A DNA stretch of 64,000 nucleotides. Origin: Hyphomicrobiales bacterium. Lineage in GTDB: Bacteria > Pseudomonadota > Alphaproteobacteria > Rhizobiales > Rhizobiaceae. The stretch covers positions 29,403 through 93,402 of the forward strand of contig UCJD01000066.1 in NCBI GenBank assembly GCA_900472605.1, read 5' to 3'. Below are positions 35,207 through 42,806 of this stretch, piece by piece; positions within the stretch are counted from its first letter, which is position 1, and each line of letters starts with the position of its first letter. Under the pieces are notes generated by a model, which was not told the DNA's origin, searched no databases, and was given only the letters and a program-made list of their open reading frames with translations. The position numbers and the translations under genes are program-made.

Positions 35207-35710
35207 ATGGCCAAAGAACCGAAAACGCTGGACGTCCTCTTTCACGACACCCTGAAGGACGTCTACTTCGCCGAACACAAGATCGTCACAACGCTTCCGA
35301 AAATGGAAAAAGCCGCCCAGAGCAAGCAGCTCAAGGATGCCTTCACCAAACACCTGGGCGAAACCAAGGTGCATGTCGAACGTCTCGAAGAGGTCTTCAA
35401 GATCATCGGCAAAAAGCCGGAGCAGAAGACCTGCGACGCCATGATGGGCATCGTCAAGGAAGGCGCCGAAATCATGGAAGAGTATACTGGAACGCCAGCT
35501 CTTGACGCCGGCCTCCTCGCGGCCGCACAGGCAGTCGAGCACTACGAGATGTCGCGATATGGCACGTTGCGCACATGGGCGCTCGAGCTTGGGATGAAGG
35601 ATGCCGCCAAGCTTCTGCAGACGACGCTCGACGAAGAGCAGGCCACCGATTTTGCTCTAACGTCGATCGCGACGTCGGTCGTCAACCAGAAAGCCGAAAA
35701 GGCTGTCTAA
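35207..35710 (+). CDS. DUF892 / YciE-YciF ferritin-like protein
   Basis: A 167-residue four-helix ferritin-like protein starting LDVLFHDTLKDVYFAEHKIV, which carries the Asp/Glu/His ligands of the first helix; a second set lies in AQAVEHYEMSRYGTLRTWAL and in the last helix (DEEQATDFALT). Proteins of this family are induced by osmotic, acid or general stress; their catalytic role is not settled. GGAGCC precedes the ATG. A strong hairpin follows the stop at 35718-35739. An EcfG-type site lies upstream. Confidence 0.92.
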   Translation: MAKEPKTLDVLFHDTLKDVYFAEHKIVTTLPKMEKAAQSKQLKDAFTKHLGETKVHVERLEEVFKIIGKKPEQKTCDAMMGIVKEGAEIMEEYTGTPALDAGLLAAAQAVEHYEMSRYGTLRTWALELGMKDAAKLLQTTLDEEQATDFALTSIATSVVNQKAEKAV

Positions 35711-35717
35711 CGAAAGC

Positions 35718-35739
35718 CCGGCCGCCCTTGGGCGGCCGG
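35718..35739 (+). terminator. GC-rich hairpin after DUF892 gene
   Basis: A perfect 10-base inverted repeat (CCGGCCGCCC / GGGCGGCCGG) with a two-base centre, seven bases after the DUF892 stop. No T-run follows, so it may be a transcript-stabilising hairpin or a Rho-assisted end rather than a classical intrinsic terminator. Confidence 0.55.
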
Positions 35740-35846
35740 CAGAAGGCGCGACAGCGCCAACCGGTCACCATATCTAGCGGAAATACGATCGTTCTTCTCG
35801 CCTACGCGCTTGCGCAGGTGGCGATCGAAGACAAAACGCACGAAGT

Positions 35847-35871
35847 GGAACAGCGGCCTTCTCGCAGCGTT
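35847..35871 (+). promoter_or_regulatory. EcfG-type promoter of small membrane gene
   Basis: GGAAC at 35847-35851, 16 bases, CGTT at 35868-35871, an exact match, 25 bases before the ATG at 35897. Confidence 0.7.
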
Positions 35872-35896
35872 TCACTGGATGCCAGGAGGCGTCGCC

Positions 35897-36052
35897 ATGC
35901 AGTATGAGGATAGCCAAACACCCGACACACGCCGTGATGTAAACACACAAGCGCTACGCGTCGATCCTCGCGTGAAGGCGGTTCTCTATTCACTAGTTGC
36001 CGGAATGGTCGCTTTGACGACAATCGCGATGTCGGTATCTCATGTCCTCTAA
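35897..36052 (+). CDS. Small single-span membrane protein (51 aa)
   Basis: A 51-residue protein with a polar N-terminal half and one C-terminal hydrophobic segment (AVLYSLVAGMVALTTIAMSV). GGAGG lies nine bases before the ATG and an exact EcfG-type promoter 25 bases upstream. The end overlaps the next gene by 11 bases, so both are probably made together. No family known to me; a stress-membrane peptide is likely. Confidence 0.65.
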   Translation: MQYEDSQTPDTRRDVNTQALRVDPRVKAVLYSLVAGMVALTTIAMSVSHVL

Positions 36053-36275
36053 ACCCAAGCGTCTTGTTCCGCCCACCGCATCCTCGCCCTCCCCCGCCAG
36101 ATATGAGGTCCGGGAGGACGTCGCAGAAACTTGGCAGGTCGTCGATACGATGAGCGGGCTTCCTGCCGCTACGAACGGCAGAGACCTTGTCCAGCTTGGG
36201 CGCAGAGATGCCGCCGATCTGGCTAGGGACCTCAACGAGTCCGAGGCAAGGGGCCGAGGCAGCCCCCTACTTTGA
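36042..36275 (+). CDS. Small hypothetical protein (77 aa)
   Basis: A 77-residue protein. After a Pro/Ser-rich start comes YEVREDVAETWQVVDTMSGL and then a helix (RRDAADLARDLNESEARG). The strand-turn-helix layout resembles small proteins that report substituted residues such as DUF2188, but I do not recognise a defined family. It overlaps the upstream membrane gene by 11 bases and shares its promoter. Confidence 0.6.
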   Translation: MSSKPKRLVPPTASSPSPARYEVREDVAETWQVVDTMSGLPAATNGRDLVQLGRRDAADLARDLNESEARGRGSPLL

Positions 36276-36418
36276 GGCTATGCATGATCCACGATGATGC
36301 CGCTCCTGGCCCGGTCATACTCGATGGTTCCAGCGAGCGGGCCTTCGATCGTACGATGCAGAAGCGTGCTGCCCTAGCCTCCCGGCCAACTCCTACAACT
36401 CAACCCGGATAACCCAAC

Positions 36419-36443
36419 GGAACCATTGCGCAACTTCGACGTT
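36419..36443 (+). promoter_or_regulatory. EcfG-type promoter of the 36484-37482 genes
   Basis: GGAAC at 36419-36423, 16 bases, CGTT at 36440-36443, an exact match. The first start codon lies at 36484. Confidence 0.7.
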
Positions 36444-36483
36444 TCCCGGTCGCAAACTATTAATTTCAAACGGAGATTTCATC

Positions 36484-36561
36484 ATGGGTCGCGGCATTCT
36501 TCTCTGGCTTCTCGGCGTTCCACTGCCGATCATCATCCTTCTCGCCCTGTTCGTGCGATAG
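36484..36561 (+). CDS. 25-residue membrane peptide
   Basis: A 25-residue reading frame starting MGRGILLWLLG and almost entirely hydrophobic, preceded by GGAGA at 36472 and an exact EcfG-type promoter. It is followed after nine bases (containing GGAGG) by a membrane-protein gene. The arginines near both ends (R3 and the final R25) frame a single membrane-spanning helix. Very similar short peptides are widespread in alphaproteobacterial genomes as far as I recall, which supports it as a real microprotein. Confidence 0.6.
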   Translation: MGRGILLWLLGVPLPIIILLALFVR

Positions 36562-36570
36562 GAGGCTGCG

Positions 36571-37482
36571 ATGTCACTTTCCGAAACACAGGAAGCGGTT
36601 CCAGTGGAATCCTCCAAGTCCGCGATGTCATGGGGCCCGATCTTCGGCGGCGCCTTCGCGGCGGTGGGCGTTACGCTCATACTGTTACTTCTCGGCTCGG
36701 GGGTCGGCTTGACGATGGTCTCGCCCTGGTCGGGTGAAAGCAGCTCGGCGGCAACCGTCGGCGTCACGGCCGCAATCTGGCTCGTCGTCGTCCAGTGGCT
36801 CTCTTCCGCCCTCGGCGGCTATCTGACCGGACGATTGCGGACGAAATGGGCCGCGGTCCACACGGACGAGGTCTTCTTCCGCGACACGGCCCACGGCTTC
36901 ATTAGCTGGGCGGTTGCCACCGTGTTCGTGGTCGGATTTCTTGCATCGTCGCTGACCTCGCTTGCTGGTGCCGGCGCGGCTGCTGCGGGTGCGGCTGCGA
37001 CGGCGGCTGGAGCTGCAGGCACGGCGGCTGCGGCGTCCTCCACATCGACAATGCCTGATCTTTCGACATCATACTTCACCGACGCCCTTCTACGGCCCGA
37101 GCGCGTCAGCGCCAATGTCTCGAGGGACGGCGGCTCGGCTTCCGCAGAGATTTCGCGGATCCTTCTGAATGATGCCGCGGAGGGCGAAGTGCCCGTCGGT
37201 GACAAGACCTACATCTCGAGCATCGTTGCCGCCCGTACCGGACTGTCGGAGGCGGACGCCCGCACCCGCGTAGATACCGTCCTGAAGCAGATCGACGACG
37301 CCAAGGTCGCCGCACAGGAGGCTGCAGACAAGGCTCGAAAGGCAGCCGCCACCACGGCGCTTGTCGGATCGATTTCGCTTCTTATCGGCGCGTTCATCGC
37401 CAGTGCCGCAGCAGCGCTAGGCGGCAGGCAGCGAGATGAGGAGGAAGACATCCTTCTCACCACCCGCGGACCGCTGGTGTAA
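36571..37482 (+). CDS. Hypothetical membrane protein (303 aa)
   Basis: A 303-residue protein with hydrophobic segments at about residues 22-50, 70-85, 110-140 and 270-290, an Ala/Gly-rich stretch (GAAAAGAAATAAGAAGTAAA) and a soluble domain (about 155-265) between them. The N-terminal MSWGPIFGGAFAAVGVTLIL is typical of a rhizobial membrane family sometimes labelled PhnA-like, without known function. It shares the EcfG-type promoter with the 25-residue peptide and has GGAGG at 36562. Confidence 0.75.
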   Translation: MSLSETQEAVPVESSKSAMSWGPIFGGAFAAVGVTLILLLLGSGVGLTMVSPWSGESSSAATVGVTAAIWLVVVQWLSSALGGYLTGRLRTKWAAVHTDEVFFRDTAHGFISWAVATVFVVGFLASSLTSLAGAGAAAAGAAATAAGAAGTAAAASSTSTMPDLSTSYFTDALLRPERVSANVSRDGGSASAEISRILLNDAAEGEVPVGDKTYISSIVAARTGLSEADARTRVDTVLKQIDDAKVAAQEAADKARKAAATTALVGSISLLIGAFIASAAAALGGRQRDEEEDILLTTRGPLV

Positions 37483-37498
37483 CTTTAAGAGCCAAAAG

Positions 37499-37816
37499 CT
37501 ACCCGTCGACGACCTCGTCGGCGGGCAACCGAACGTCCGGCTGCAAGCCGATGACAAAGTGGACGACTTTTTGGGAGGACATCTCGCAAGATTTCAAAGC
37601 CGGCCGCCCTCCAGAGACAACGTAGAGATTGAAGGAGACGATTTCCTCCCCGCCCAGCTCCTCCGCGAAAAGCCAGACACGCCGACCGTCGTCGGACCGC
37701 TTGACGGTCGCTCTCCACCTTCGCCCCTGAAAGTAGTCCTCGACATATCCTTCGGGAAACGCCTCTAGCGCCCGCTCGAACCCCGGCGTAATGGCCTCGC
37801 CATCCCGCTTGGTCAT
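37499..37816 (-). CDS. Hypothetical protein (105 aa)
   Basis: A 105-residue soluble protein: GFERALEAFPEGYVEDYFQG, then RRWRATVKRSDDGRRVWLFA and a beta-rich end. It reads like a small alpha/beta protein with no recognised family. Its ATG overlaps the stop of the Cys-rich gene before it (ATGA), so the two are translationally coupled. It is convergent with the membrane-protein gene, 16 bases apart. Confidence 0.65.
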   Translation of the reverse strand: MTKRDGEAITPGFERALEAFPEGYVEDYFQGRRWRATVKRSDDGRRVWLFAEELGGEEIVSFNLYVVSGGRPALKSCEMSSQKVVHFVIGLQPDVRLPADEVVDG

Positions 37817-37944
37817 GGCAGCAAGCAATCCTCGCAGATACCGCAACAGTCTTCGTCCATCGCGGCAGGGCGCCCGCAGCAGTCACAACGCAACGCTGCT
37901 CCAGCAAAACATGAGTCCCTCTTCGGCGGCAGGATTTCCATCAT
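37813..37944 (-). CDS. Very small Cys-rich protein (43 aa)
   Basis: A 43-residue protein with a dense Cys pattern: CDCCGRPAA, then DCCGICEDCLLP. Two CxxC-type knuckles could hold one zinc ion. The start is the first of two adjacent ATGs at 37944. It overlaps the following gene by four bases. No family recognised; too short for automatic gene callers in many annotations. Confidence 0.55.
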   Translation of the reverse strand: MMEILPPKRDSCFAGAALRCDCCGRPAAMDEDCCGICEDCLLP

Positions 37945-38076
37945 GTCATCGTCGTGAGAATTAGGTCGTCCATGTTTGGCTCCGGGGGATTGGAGTTGAG
38001 ATGGTGATGCCCGCGCGCCATTCAAGGTGGGCATCTTGACGGCTGAGAATTGAACGACATTTCACGTCGATAAGAC

Positions 38077-38952
38077 ATGATCCGTCGGTCGGTGGGCCCG
38101 CCGACCGCGGTCGAATTCCGCGGCACAGAAGGGCTTTGGTCGACGCTGGTCGATCCAAATCAGCTCGAGAACGTCCTCCTCAACCTTTGCATCAACGCTC
38201 GTGACGCCCTGCCGGACGGCGGCATCATTTCGATCGAGACGGCAAACCGAACGGTCGATAAACACGAGGGGGTAATCGAAGGAATTCCCGAGGGCGACTA
38301 CGTTTCACTGGCGGTTTCGGATAACGGTGCTGGCATGACGCCCGAGGTCGTGAAGCGCGCTTTCGAACCGTTCTTCACCACCAAGCCGATAGGACTCGGG
38401 ACGGGTCTCGGCCTGTCAATGATTCATGGATTTGTGAACCAATCGGGTGGACAGGTCAGAATTCATTCCGAGGTCGGAAAAGGCACCACCGTGACGATCC
38501 TTTTGCCGAGACATGCTGTAAAAGAGGCTCTCTCCGCCGAAGTCGAAGCTGAACAAGCGGGCCCTCCGGTGAACGGCGGGGCGACGGTGCTGGTGATCGA
38601 CGATGAGGCCTTGGTCCGTATGCTCGTGGTCGATGTGCTGGAGGAGTTGGGATACAGAGCGCTCGAAGGAGGAGACGGTCCGGAGGGGCTGAAGATCCTG
38701 CGCAGCGATGCCAGGATTGACCTGTTGATCACCGACGTCGGCCTGCCCAATGGGATGAACGGAAGGCAGGTCGCTGATGCGGCCCGTGAACTGCGTCCCG
38801 GCCTCAAAGTAATGTTCGTGACCGGGTACGCCGAGACGGCCGTCCTCAGCGACGGAGACCTTGATCGCGGCATGCAGGTTGTCACGAAACCCTTCGATAT
38901 GAACGCTTTCGCTAGACGCATTCAGGAGTTCATTGGATCGAAGGTAGGGTGA
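38077..38952 (+). CDS. Hybrid histidine kinase, truncated (HATPase + receiver)
   Basis: A 291-residue fragment of a hybrid kinase. Residues about 15-140 are the ATP-binding domain with N box LENVLLNLCINARDAL, G1 VSDNGAGM, F box FEPFFTTK and G2 GTGLGLSM. Residues about 165-285 are a receiver with Asp pocket VIDDE, acceptor Asp in LLITDVGLPNG and Lys in VVTKPF. The sensor domain and the His-containing dimerisation helix are missing, and an in-frame TAA sits two codons before the ATG. It is probably a decayed gene, although the product could still act as a phosphate sink. No clear ribosome site was seen. Confidence 0.8.
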   Translation: MIRRSVGPPTAVEFRGTEGLWSTLVDPNQLENVLLNLCINARDALPDGGIISIETANRTVDKHEGVIEGIPEGDYVSLAVSDNGAGMTPEVVKRAFEPFFTTKPIGLGTGLGLSMIHGFVNQSGGQVRIHSEVGKGTTVTILLPRHAVKEALSAEVEAEQAGPPVNGGATVLVIDDEALVRMLVVDVLEELGYRALEGGDGPEGLKILRSDARIDLLITDVGLPNGMNGRQVADAARELRPGLKVMFVTGYAETAVLSDGDLDRGMQVVTKPFDMNAFARRIQEFIGSKVG

Positions 38953-39032
38953 GGGATGTGTTCACGTTCGTGGCTGCCCCGCCCTCGGTTGTCTTGTAGG
39001 CGGCGGCCTGGGCGACCGCCGCGTCAGGAAAG

Positions 39033-39290
39033 TCACGCCGTCCGTCGGATCATGCGTGCAAGGGCAATGAGAATGCAGGCCCCGATGAATCCGGCGATGA
39101 GGTATCCAAGCCAACCGCCCAGCACGACGCCGAACATCGACAGGATGAAGTTGGCGACGATCGCTCCGACGATGCCCAGCAAGATGTTCATCAGAACGCC
39201 CATGTTGGACTTCATGAACATCTCGGCCAGCCAGCCTGCAATGCCGCCGATGATGATGGCTGCGATCCAGCCGATGCCTGCATTTTCCAT
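39033..39290 (-). CDS. GlsB/YeaQ/YmgE family stress membrane protein
   Basis: An 85-residue protein with three hydrophobic helices and the Gly-rich GlsB pattern (IGWIAAIIIGGIAGWLAEMF; LGIVGAIVANFIL; LGGWLGYLIAGFIGACILIA). Transglycosylase-associated family, inner membrane, induced by general stress in many bacteria; molecular role unknown. The frame extends to 39377, but AAAGGGG and domain start support 39290. An EcfG-type site lies about 95 bases upstream. Confidence 0.92.
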   Translation of the reverse strand: MENAGIGWIAAIIIGGIAGWLAEMFMKSNMGVLMNILLGIVGAIVANFILSMFGVVLGGWLGYLIAGFIGACILIALARMIRRTA

Positions 39291-39383
39291 TTCTGTCCCC
39301 TTTGTTGAAAATTGTACGATCGTCCGGCGGACCTGCCAGGTCTCGTCGCTTGAGGGAAACGAGTGCCGGACGACCATGCAGGA

Positions 39384-39408
39384 AACCCGACTGAAGCAAT
39401 TTAGTTCC
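39384..39408 (-). promoter_or_regulatory. EcfG-type promoter of GlsB gene
   Basis: Read on the minus strand: GGAAC (39408-39404), 16 bases, GGTT (39387-39384). The start codon at 39290 is 93 bases downstream. Confidence 0.6.
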
Positions 39409-39496
39409 GCCGGAGAATTCAGTCGGCTGCAAGCCAGTCGTTCGCGGGTTCCTCGAACGTCTCCGCACCGTCGTCCGCCGGCTCGGGATCAAGTTG

Positions 39497-39634
39497 CTAG
39501 GTTGCCGGCAAGTTCTCGATCTCAGCTTTTATCGCGTCGTAGACGTCCTTGTGTTTGGCACCTTTGACCACGAAGCAATCGACAAAATCTTCGAGCCTCA
39601 GAACTAAGTCACTTCTCCAGTCCTCGGTCTTCAT
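39497..39634 (-). CDS. Small hypothetical protein (45 aa)
   Basis: A 45-residue acidic helical protein: MKTEDWRSDLVLRLEDFVDC, then a short helix (DVYDAIKAEIENL). Longer starts at 39664 or 39793 would overlap the LysR remnant on the other strand, so the short form is preferred. No family recognised. The upstream GlsB-side space carries the promoter at 39384. Confidence 0.45.
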   Translation of the reverse strand: MKTEDWRSDLVLRLEDFVDCFVVKGAKHKDVYDAIKAEIENLPAT

Positions 39635-39650
39635 ACCCGCTGACTTATAC

Positions 39651-40040
39651 CGATTCCGCTGCATTCGTGCCCGTCTTTCTAACCACGCGTTGTTGCGGTG
39701 GAAATTTGAAAAGGACGGCAACGCTGTCCAGATCGATGTCCAAGGCTTGATCACGCTCGAGGAATCAAGTCTTGTAAAGATAGCGGCCCGCAATGGTGTC
39801 GGGCTCGGCTATGTCATGGAGGCGGATATGCGCGAAGACATTGCTGCCGGACAGCTGGTGCGCGTTCTCGCGGGCTGGACACCGTCTCTCGCCCCTTTAT
39901 CCCTGTCTTATCCTGGGAGAAAGAATCCACCGGATGCTTTCAGTGCATTCATTCAGGCGGCGCGCGATTTCTCAAAATCACGCACCTGCGTCACCGTAGC
40001 GGTTCACCTGAAAATACTCCCTACATTGCCGCGCCAGTAA
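39651..40040 (+). pseudogene. LysR-family regulator remnant (substrate-binding half)
   Basis: The C-terminal half of a LysR-type effector-binding domain: CIRARLSNHALLRWKFEKDG, IDVQGLITLEESSLVKIAAR, GVGLGYVMEADMREDIAAGQ and SLSYPGRKNPPDAFSAFIQA. The N-terminal helix-turn-helix and the first half of the effector domain are absent, and no start codon suits the fragment. It must be non-functional. The end of the open frame (40040) overlaps the minus-strand small gene. Confidence 0.7.
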
Positions 40041-40203
40041 CTGGGTTGACTATGGGGCGCTCGCTCTCGTCCTTAGCACCTGCCGGCTGGACGGCCGGAG
40101 GCGCTTTCGATTCCTCGTCGGCAGGCTCCGGGTTTGATGCTGTCGGATGGACGTCGATGGGGCGGCGCTGCTCGGGGGTCGCGTTGGTGTCGTTCGTGCC
40201 CAT
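40021..40203 (-). CDS. Small disordered hypothetical protein (60 aa)
   Basis: A 60-residue Pro/Glu/Ala-rich protein without predicted fold (MGTNDTNATPEQRRPIDVHP). AGGAGA lies eight bases before the ATG at 40203. A near-EcfG site (AGAAC 40258-40254, 16 bases, CGTT 40237-40234) lies 30 bases upstream, with one mismatch in the -35. The promoter and ribosome site support a real stress-type gene despite the plain sequence. Confidence 0.55.
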   Translation of the reverse strand: MGTNDTNATPEQRRPIDVHPTASNPEPADEESKAPPAVQPAGAKDESERPIVNPVTGAAM

Positions 40204-40397
40204 GTTTTGGTCTCCTGATGTTGATAAGCGTATAACGCACGCAGGAGGCTATCGTTCTCATCAAGGCTCGAAGCAAACCACTGGGTGCATCCGTGAGAAA
40301 AGACGCGGGTCGGTGCCGCCAACGAAATCGTTCTAAACCTTCGGGGACCCTGCCGCCGTCCTTCGCATCAGCAATTCCAGATGCGCCACTGAAGCCC

Positions 40398-40769
40398 CTA
40401 CTCCAGCGCGTCGAAATGCTTTAAAGGCTGCAGGATGATGTCTTCAATCGCAGAAACGCCGATTTTGAAGACTTCCTGATATTCCGGATCGCCTACCATT
40501 TCTTTAAACGCGGATCGGCGAGGATACTGAACCACCGCGACGGCGTCCCATCCATCCACCGTCGGCTTGGTGAGAACCGCCATGCCGTCTCCGCCGAACA
40601 GGATCTTCGCGCCGAAACGAACCAGGATCGGCTTGGCCTGCTGTAGGTACTCGAGATATCTACCTCGCCCGCCATCGGGCTTCAGCCGAATGAGGTTCAG
40701 CATGACGACGGGGGATTCGTCCTCTTCGGCCAGGAAGGCTTCGAACGCGACGAGTGAGAAAGCCACCAT
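40398..40769 (-). CDS. DUF1330 family protein
   Basis: A 123-residue protein of the dimeric alpha/beta-barrel type: SPVVMLNLIRLKPDGGRGRY, ILFGGDGMAVL, WDAVAVVQYPRRSAFKEMVG and EYQEVFKIGVSAIEDIILQP. These match DUF1330, a ferredoxin-like fold of unknown activity often found near oxidoreductases. No operon partner is visible. Confidence 0.85.
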   Translation of the reverse strand: MVAFSLVAFEAFLAEEDESPVVMLNLIRLKPDGGRGRYLEYLQQAKPILVRFGAKILFGGDGMAVLTKPTVDGWDAVAVVQYPRRSAFKEMVGDPEYQEVFKIGVSAIEDIILQPLKHFDALE

Positions 40770-40770
40770 T

Positions 40771-40971
40771 TCATAGTTCCTCTAATACGCAGCCATGATT
40801 ACTGCACTGGTTGACCTCTAGCCCACGGCAGTGACAGAAACTGTCAGGAGCGAACACGTCGCTCTCGATCTCATACCGCGAGGATCCGATCTCACTGTAG
40901 TTTGCCCCAGCGACTCCAGCACCCACCAATCCAAGATCGGCGCCACGCGTGACCCCGATGGGCTTGGTCAT
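40771..40971 (-). CDS. Uncertain small ORF (66 aa)
   Basis: A 66-residue frame starting MTKPIGVTRGADLGLVGAGV and ending with a Cys/His cluster (DSFCHCRGLEVNQCSNHGC). It begins one base after the DUF1330 start on the same strand. No clear ribosome site and no known family, so it may be a chance frame. Confidence 0.25.
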   Translation of the reverse strand: MTKPIGVTRGADLGLVGAGVAGANYSEIGSSRYEIESDVFAPDSFCHCRGLEVNQCSNHGCVLEEL

Positions 40972-40997
40972 GTTTGTGAAGCCACGAGGAGACTGCG

Positions 40998-41351
40998 ATG
41001 ACGACGTCATCGCCTTGGCCGCATCGGGTGGACGAAGTCCTAGATGTCGAACAGAGCGGACGCGACAAGAAAGGTCTCCCGCCATCGCACATGGTGCTCG
41101 ACGACATCGAAGCCACTGCGGACGCCGCGGTCGAAAAGATCGGGGCTGACCTGGCTGCCTTCTGGACTCGTCCACCGGCGGATCCTGTTCGGAGACCTGA
41201 TTCCGCTTGCTTCAGAATATTCCTCAGATCTTATTCTCCGAAGTGGGTGCAATACGCGATCTACCTGCTTATGGAGGCGCTGCCGGGGTTAGGCTGGCCT
41301 CACGCTGATCAGGCGTCTGCCGGCGATAAGCCAGTGATATGCGGAGCGTAG
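40998..41351 (+). CDS. Uncertain hypothetical protein (117 aa)
   Basis: A 117-residue frame preceded by GAGGAG seven bases before the ATG. The N-terminal half (VDEVLDVEQSGRDKKGLPPS; EATADAAVEKIGADLAAFW) is coding-like and helical; the second half is less convincing, so the frame may be broken after about residue 60. No family recognised. Confidence 0.35.
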   Translation: MTTSSPWPHRVDEVLDVEQSGRDKKGLPPSHMVLDDIEATADAAVEKIGADLAAFWTRPPADPVRRPDSACFRIFLRSYSPKWVQYAIYLLMEALPGLGWPHADQASAGDKPVICGA

Positions 41352-41729
41352 GAGGCGAGCCTGTCGGCGATTGAGCCGCCCCCGCTTCGTCTCGCGCGTC
41401 TCCCCCTGTGTCAGGATCGAAAGCGTCCTGTACATAGGTAGGCACCCTGACCAGATGCGGGTCGGCGTCGCCGACGAAGCACGGCAGCGTCGTCATGTCG
41501 AGCCCCTGATGCAGGGCGACTGTCTGGCTTTCGGCATCCGTCACCTTGACGGCACGCCCTCACTTCGGATCTCGCCCGCTCGGCCCCATTCTGGCACGCG
41601 ATGACTGGTGATGACGATCCATCGGACAGTATCATGTCGGCCCGAGTTGCAGGCCGAAAGCAGCTTGCGCGCCATACCGGCGCCGCCGAAGACGTCAGGC
41701 CCCTTCAGCGCATGGAGTTTGAGCGGCAT
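41272..41729 (-). pseudogene. Second LysR-family regulator remnant
   Basis: Read from high to low coordinates, three frames contribute: WIVITSHRVPEWGRAGEIRS, then VKVTDAESQTVALHQGLDMT continuing TLPCFVGDADPHLVRVP, then ILTQGETRETKRGRL. HQGLDMTTLPCFVGDADP and LTQGETRETKR are the end of a LysR-type effector domain. At least two frameshifts and the lack of a helix-turn-helix show it is a decayed gene. It differs from the plus-strand remnant at 39.7 kb. Confidence 0.6.
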
Positions 41730-41741
41730 GGCCTCCCTAGA

Positions 41742-42254
41742 CTACCTGCTTTCGTAGCGGTCCAGTAAGGTTTTCATCTGACTGTTTTGTTCGCGAAGCT
41801 TCGCTCCCAGCCGTGACCGGAGCTGCTGGATCTCGATATCTGAGGCGATTCCGCTTTCGAGCGCCGACGGTTCGACGTCCTCAGGAGGCACCGCCGCAAT
41901 GCCCAATTTGATTGCCTTCGAACGCTTTTTTGACGCTTGCGACGGCCGGGCAGCTTCAGCAAATGCGGATGCATTTGGGCCGGCTGCTTTGATTGGAGCA
42001 GATCTGCTCGGGATCGGCTCGTCGAGGGACTTTACGACGGCACCAATAGGTTCGTCGTGGCTGGTGTTCACACCCGCTTTCGACAACGGCATCGTGGGCT
42101 CCACCGAAGCCGGTCGCGGTTGTTCGGTTTCATCGACAGGAGAGATTACCGATTCTGCTGTGGTCGCCAGACGAGTTGCTGGCTCATCAGATACAGCTTC
42201 AACGGGCTTCCCGCGCGATGCGAAGCTCTTCAAAACCTGCCATGGCGATCTCAT
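41742..42254 (-). CDS. Hypothetical protein with C-terminal coiled coil (170 aa)
   Basis: A 170-residue protein: basic N-terminus (MRSPWQVLKSFASRGKPVEA), a long Pro/Ala/Glu-rich disordered middle and a helical end (IEIQQLRSRLGAKLREQNSQ). The end resembles the C-terminus of the SyrB-like protein encoded just upstream (LRKALSEKLRAENAELRK). GGGAG precedes the ATG at 42254. No known family; possibly a related regulator. Confidence 0.6.
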   Translation of the reverse strand: MRSPWQVLKSFASRGKPVEAVSDEPATRLATTAESVISPVDETEQPRPASVEPTMPLSKAGVNTSHDEPIGAVVKSLDEPIPSRSAPIKAAGPNASAFAEAARPSQASKKRSKAIKLGIAAVPPEDVEPSALESGIASDIEIQQLRSRLGAKLREQNSQMKTLLDRYESR

Positions 42255-42377
42255 CGACCCAACTCCCGACTCGCTAACGTGACAAATTGTACCGAGCCAA
42301 CAGCCGAGCTTGCAAGGCAAACCCGGCTGTTTATGCCGTTGGCTTCAGACGCTCACCTGGAGGGCGAACGTCTGGGA

Positions 42378-42806
42378 TCAGACCGTTCCGAGCTTTTTGC
42401 GTAGCTCGGCGTTCTCGGCACGAAGCTTTTCCGAGAGCGCTTTGCGAAGCTTTTGGTTTTCTTCCTCAAGCTTTAGCAGTTCCGAAAAACCATCGACAGA
42501 CGCTGGTGCTGCCTCGGCCTTGCTTGCTCCTCGCTTGGCTGGCTGGGCGTTAGCTATGGCGGCAGGCTTCTTTGAAGCAGCCGGCGCCTTGGCCACTGGT
42601 GCGCTGACGGTAACCTCACTGGTCGCTGGCTTCTTCTTGCCCGGGCCGCGGGTTTTCTTCGCAGGCGCGCTTACCGATGCACCGACAACTGCCTCTGAGG
42701 CTGCTTTCGGCTTGCGAGGCGTGCGGGTTTTCTTTTCCTTGGGCGCTGCAGGCGCTTCCACAGGCGGGGTATCGGCTGCAGGGGACATGCTGGTTTCGTC
42801 AGCCAT
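42378..42806 (-). CDS. SyrB-like regulator
   Basis: A 142-residue protein with the SyrB-like layout: acidic start (MADETSMSPAAD), a long Lys/Ala/Pro-rich stretch with AT-hook-like basic runs (KKTRTPRKPKAASEAVVG) and a C-terminal coiled coil (ELLKLEEENQKLRKALSEKL). In Sinorhizobium meliloti SyrB is a negative regulator of syrM; many rhizobial paralogues are uncharacterised. The start at 42806 has AAGGAT at proper distance; the frame also opens at 42845. It is followed by a gene with a similar coiled-coil end. Confidence 0.6.
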   Translation of the reverse strand: MADETSMSPAADTPPVEAPAAPKEKKTRTPRKPKAASEAVVGASVSAPAKKTRGPGKKKPATSEVTVSAPVAKAPAASKKPAAIANAQPAKRGASKAEAAPASVDGFSELLKLEEENQKLRKALSEKLRAENAELRKKLGTV

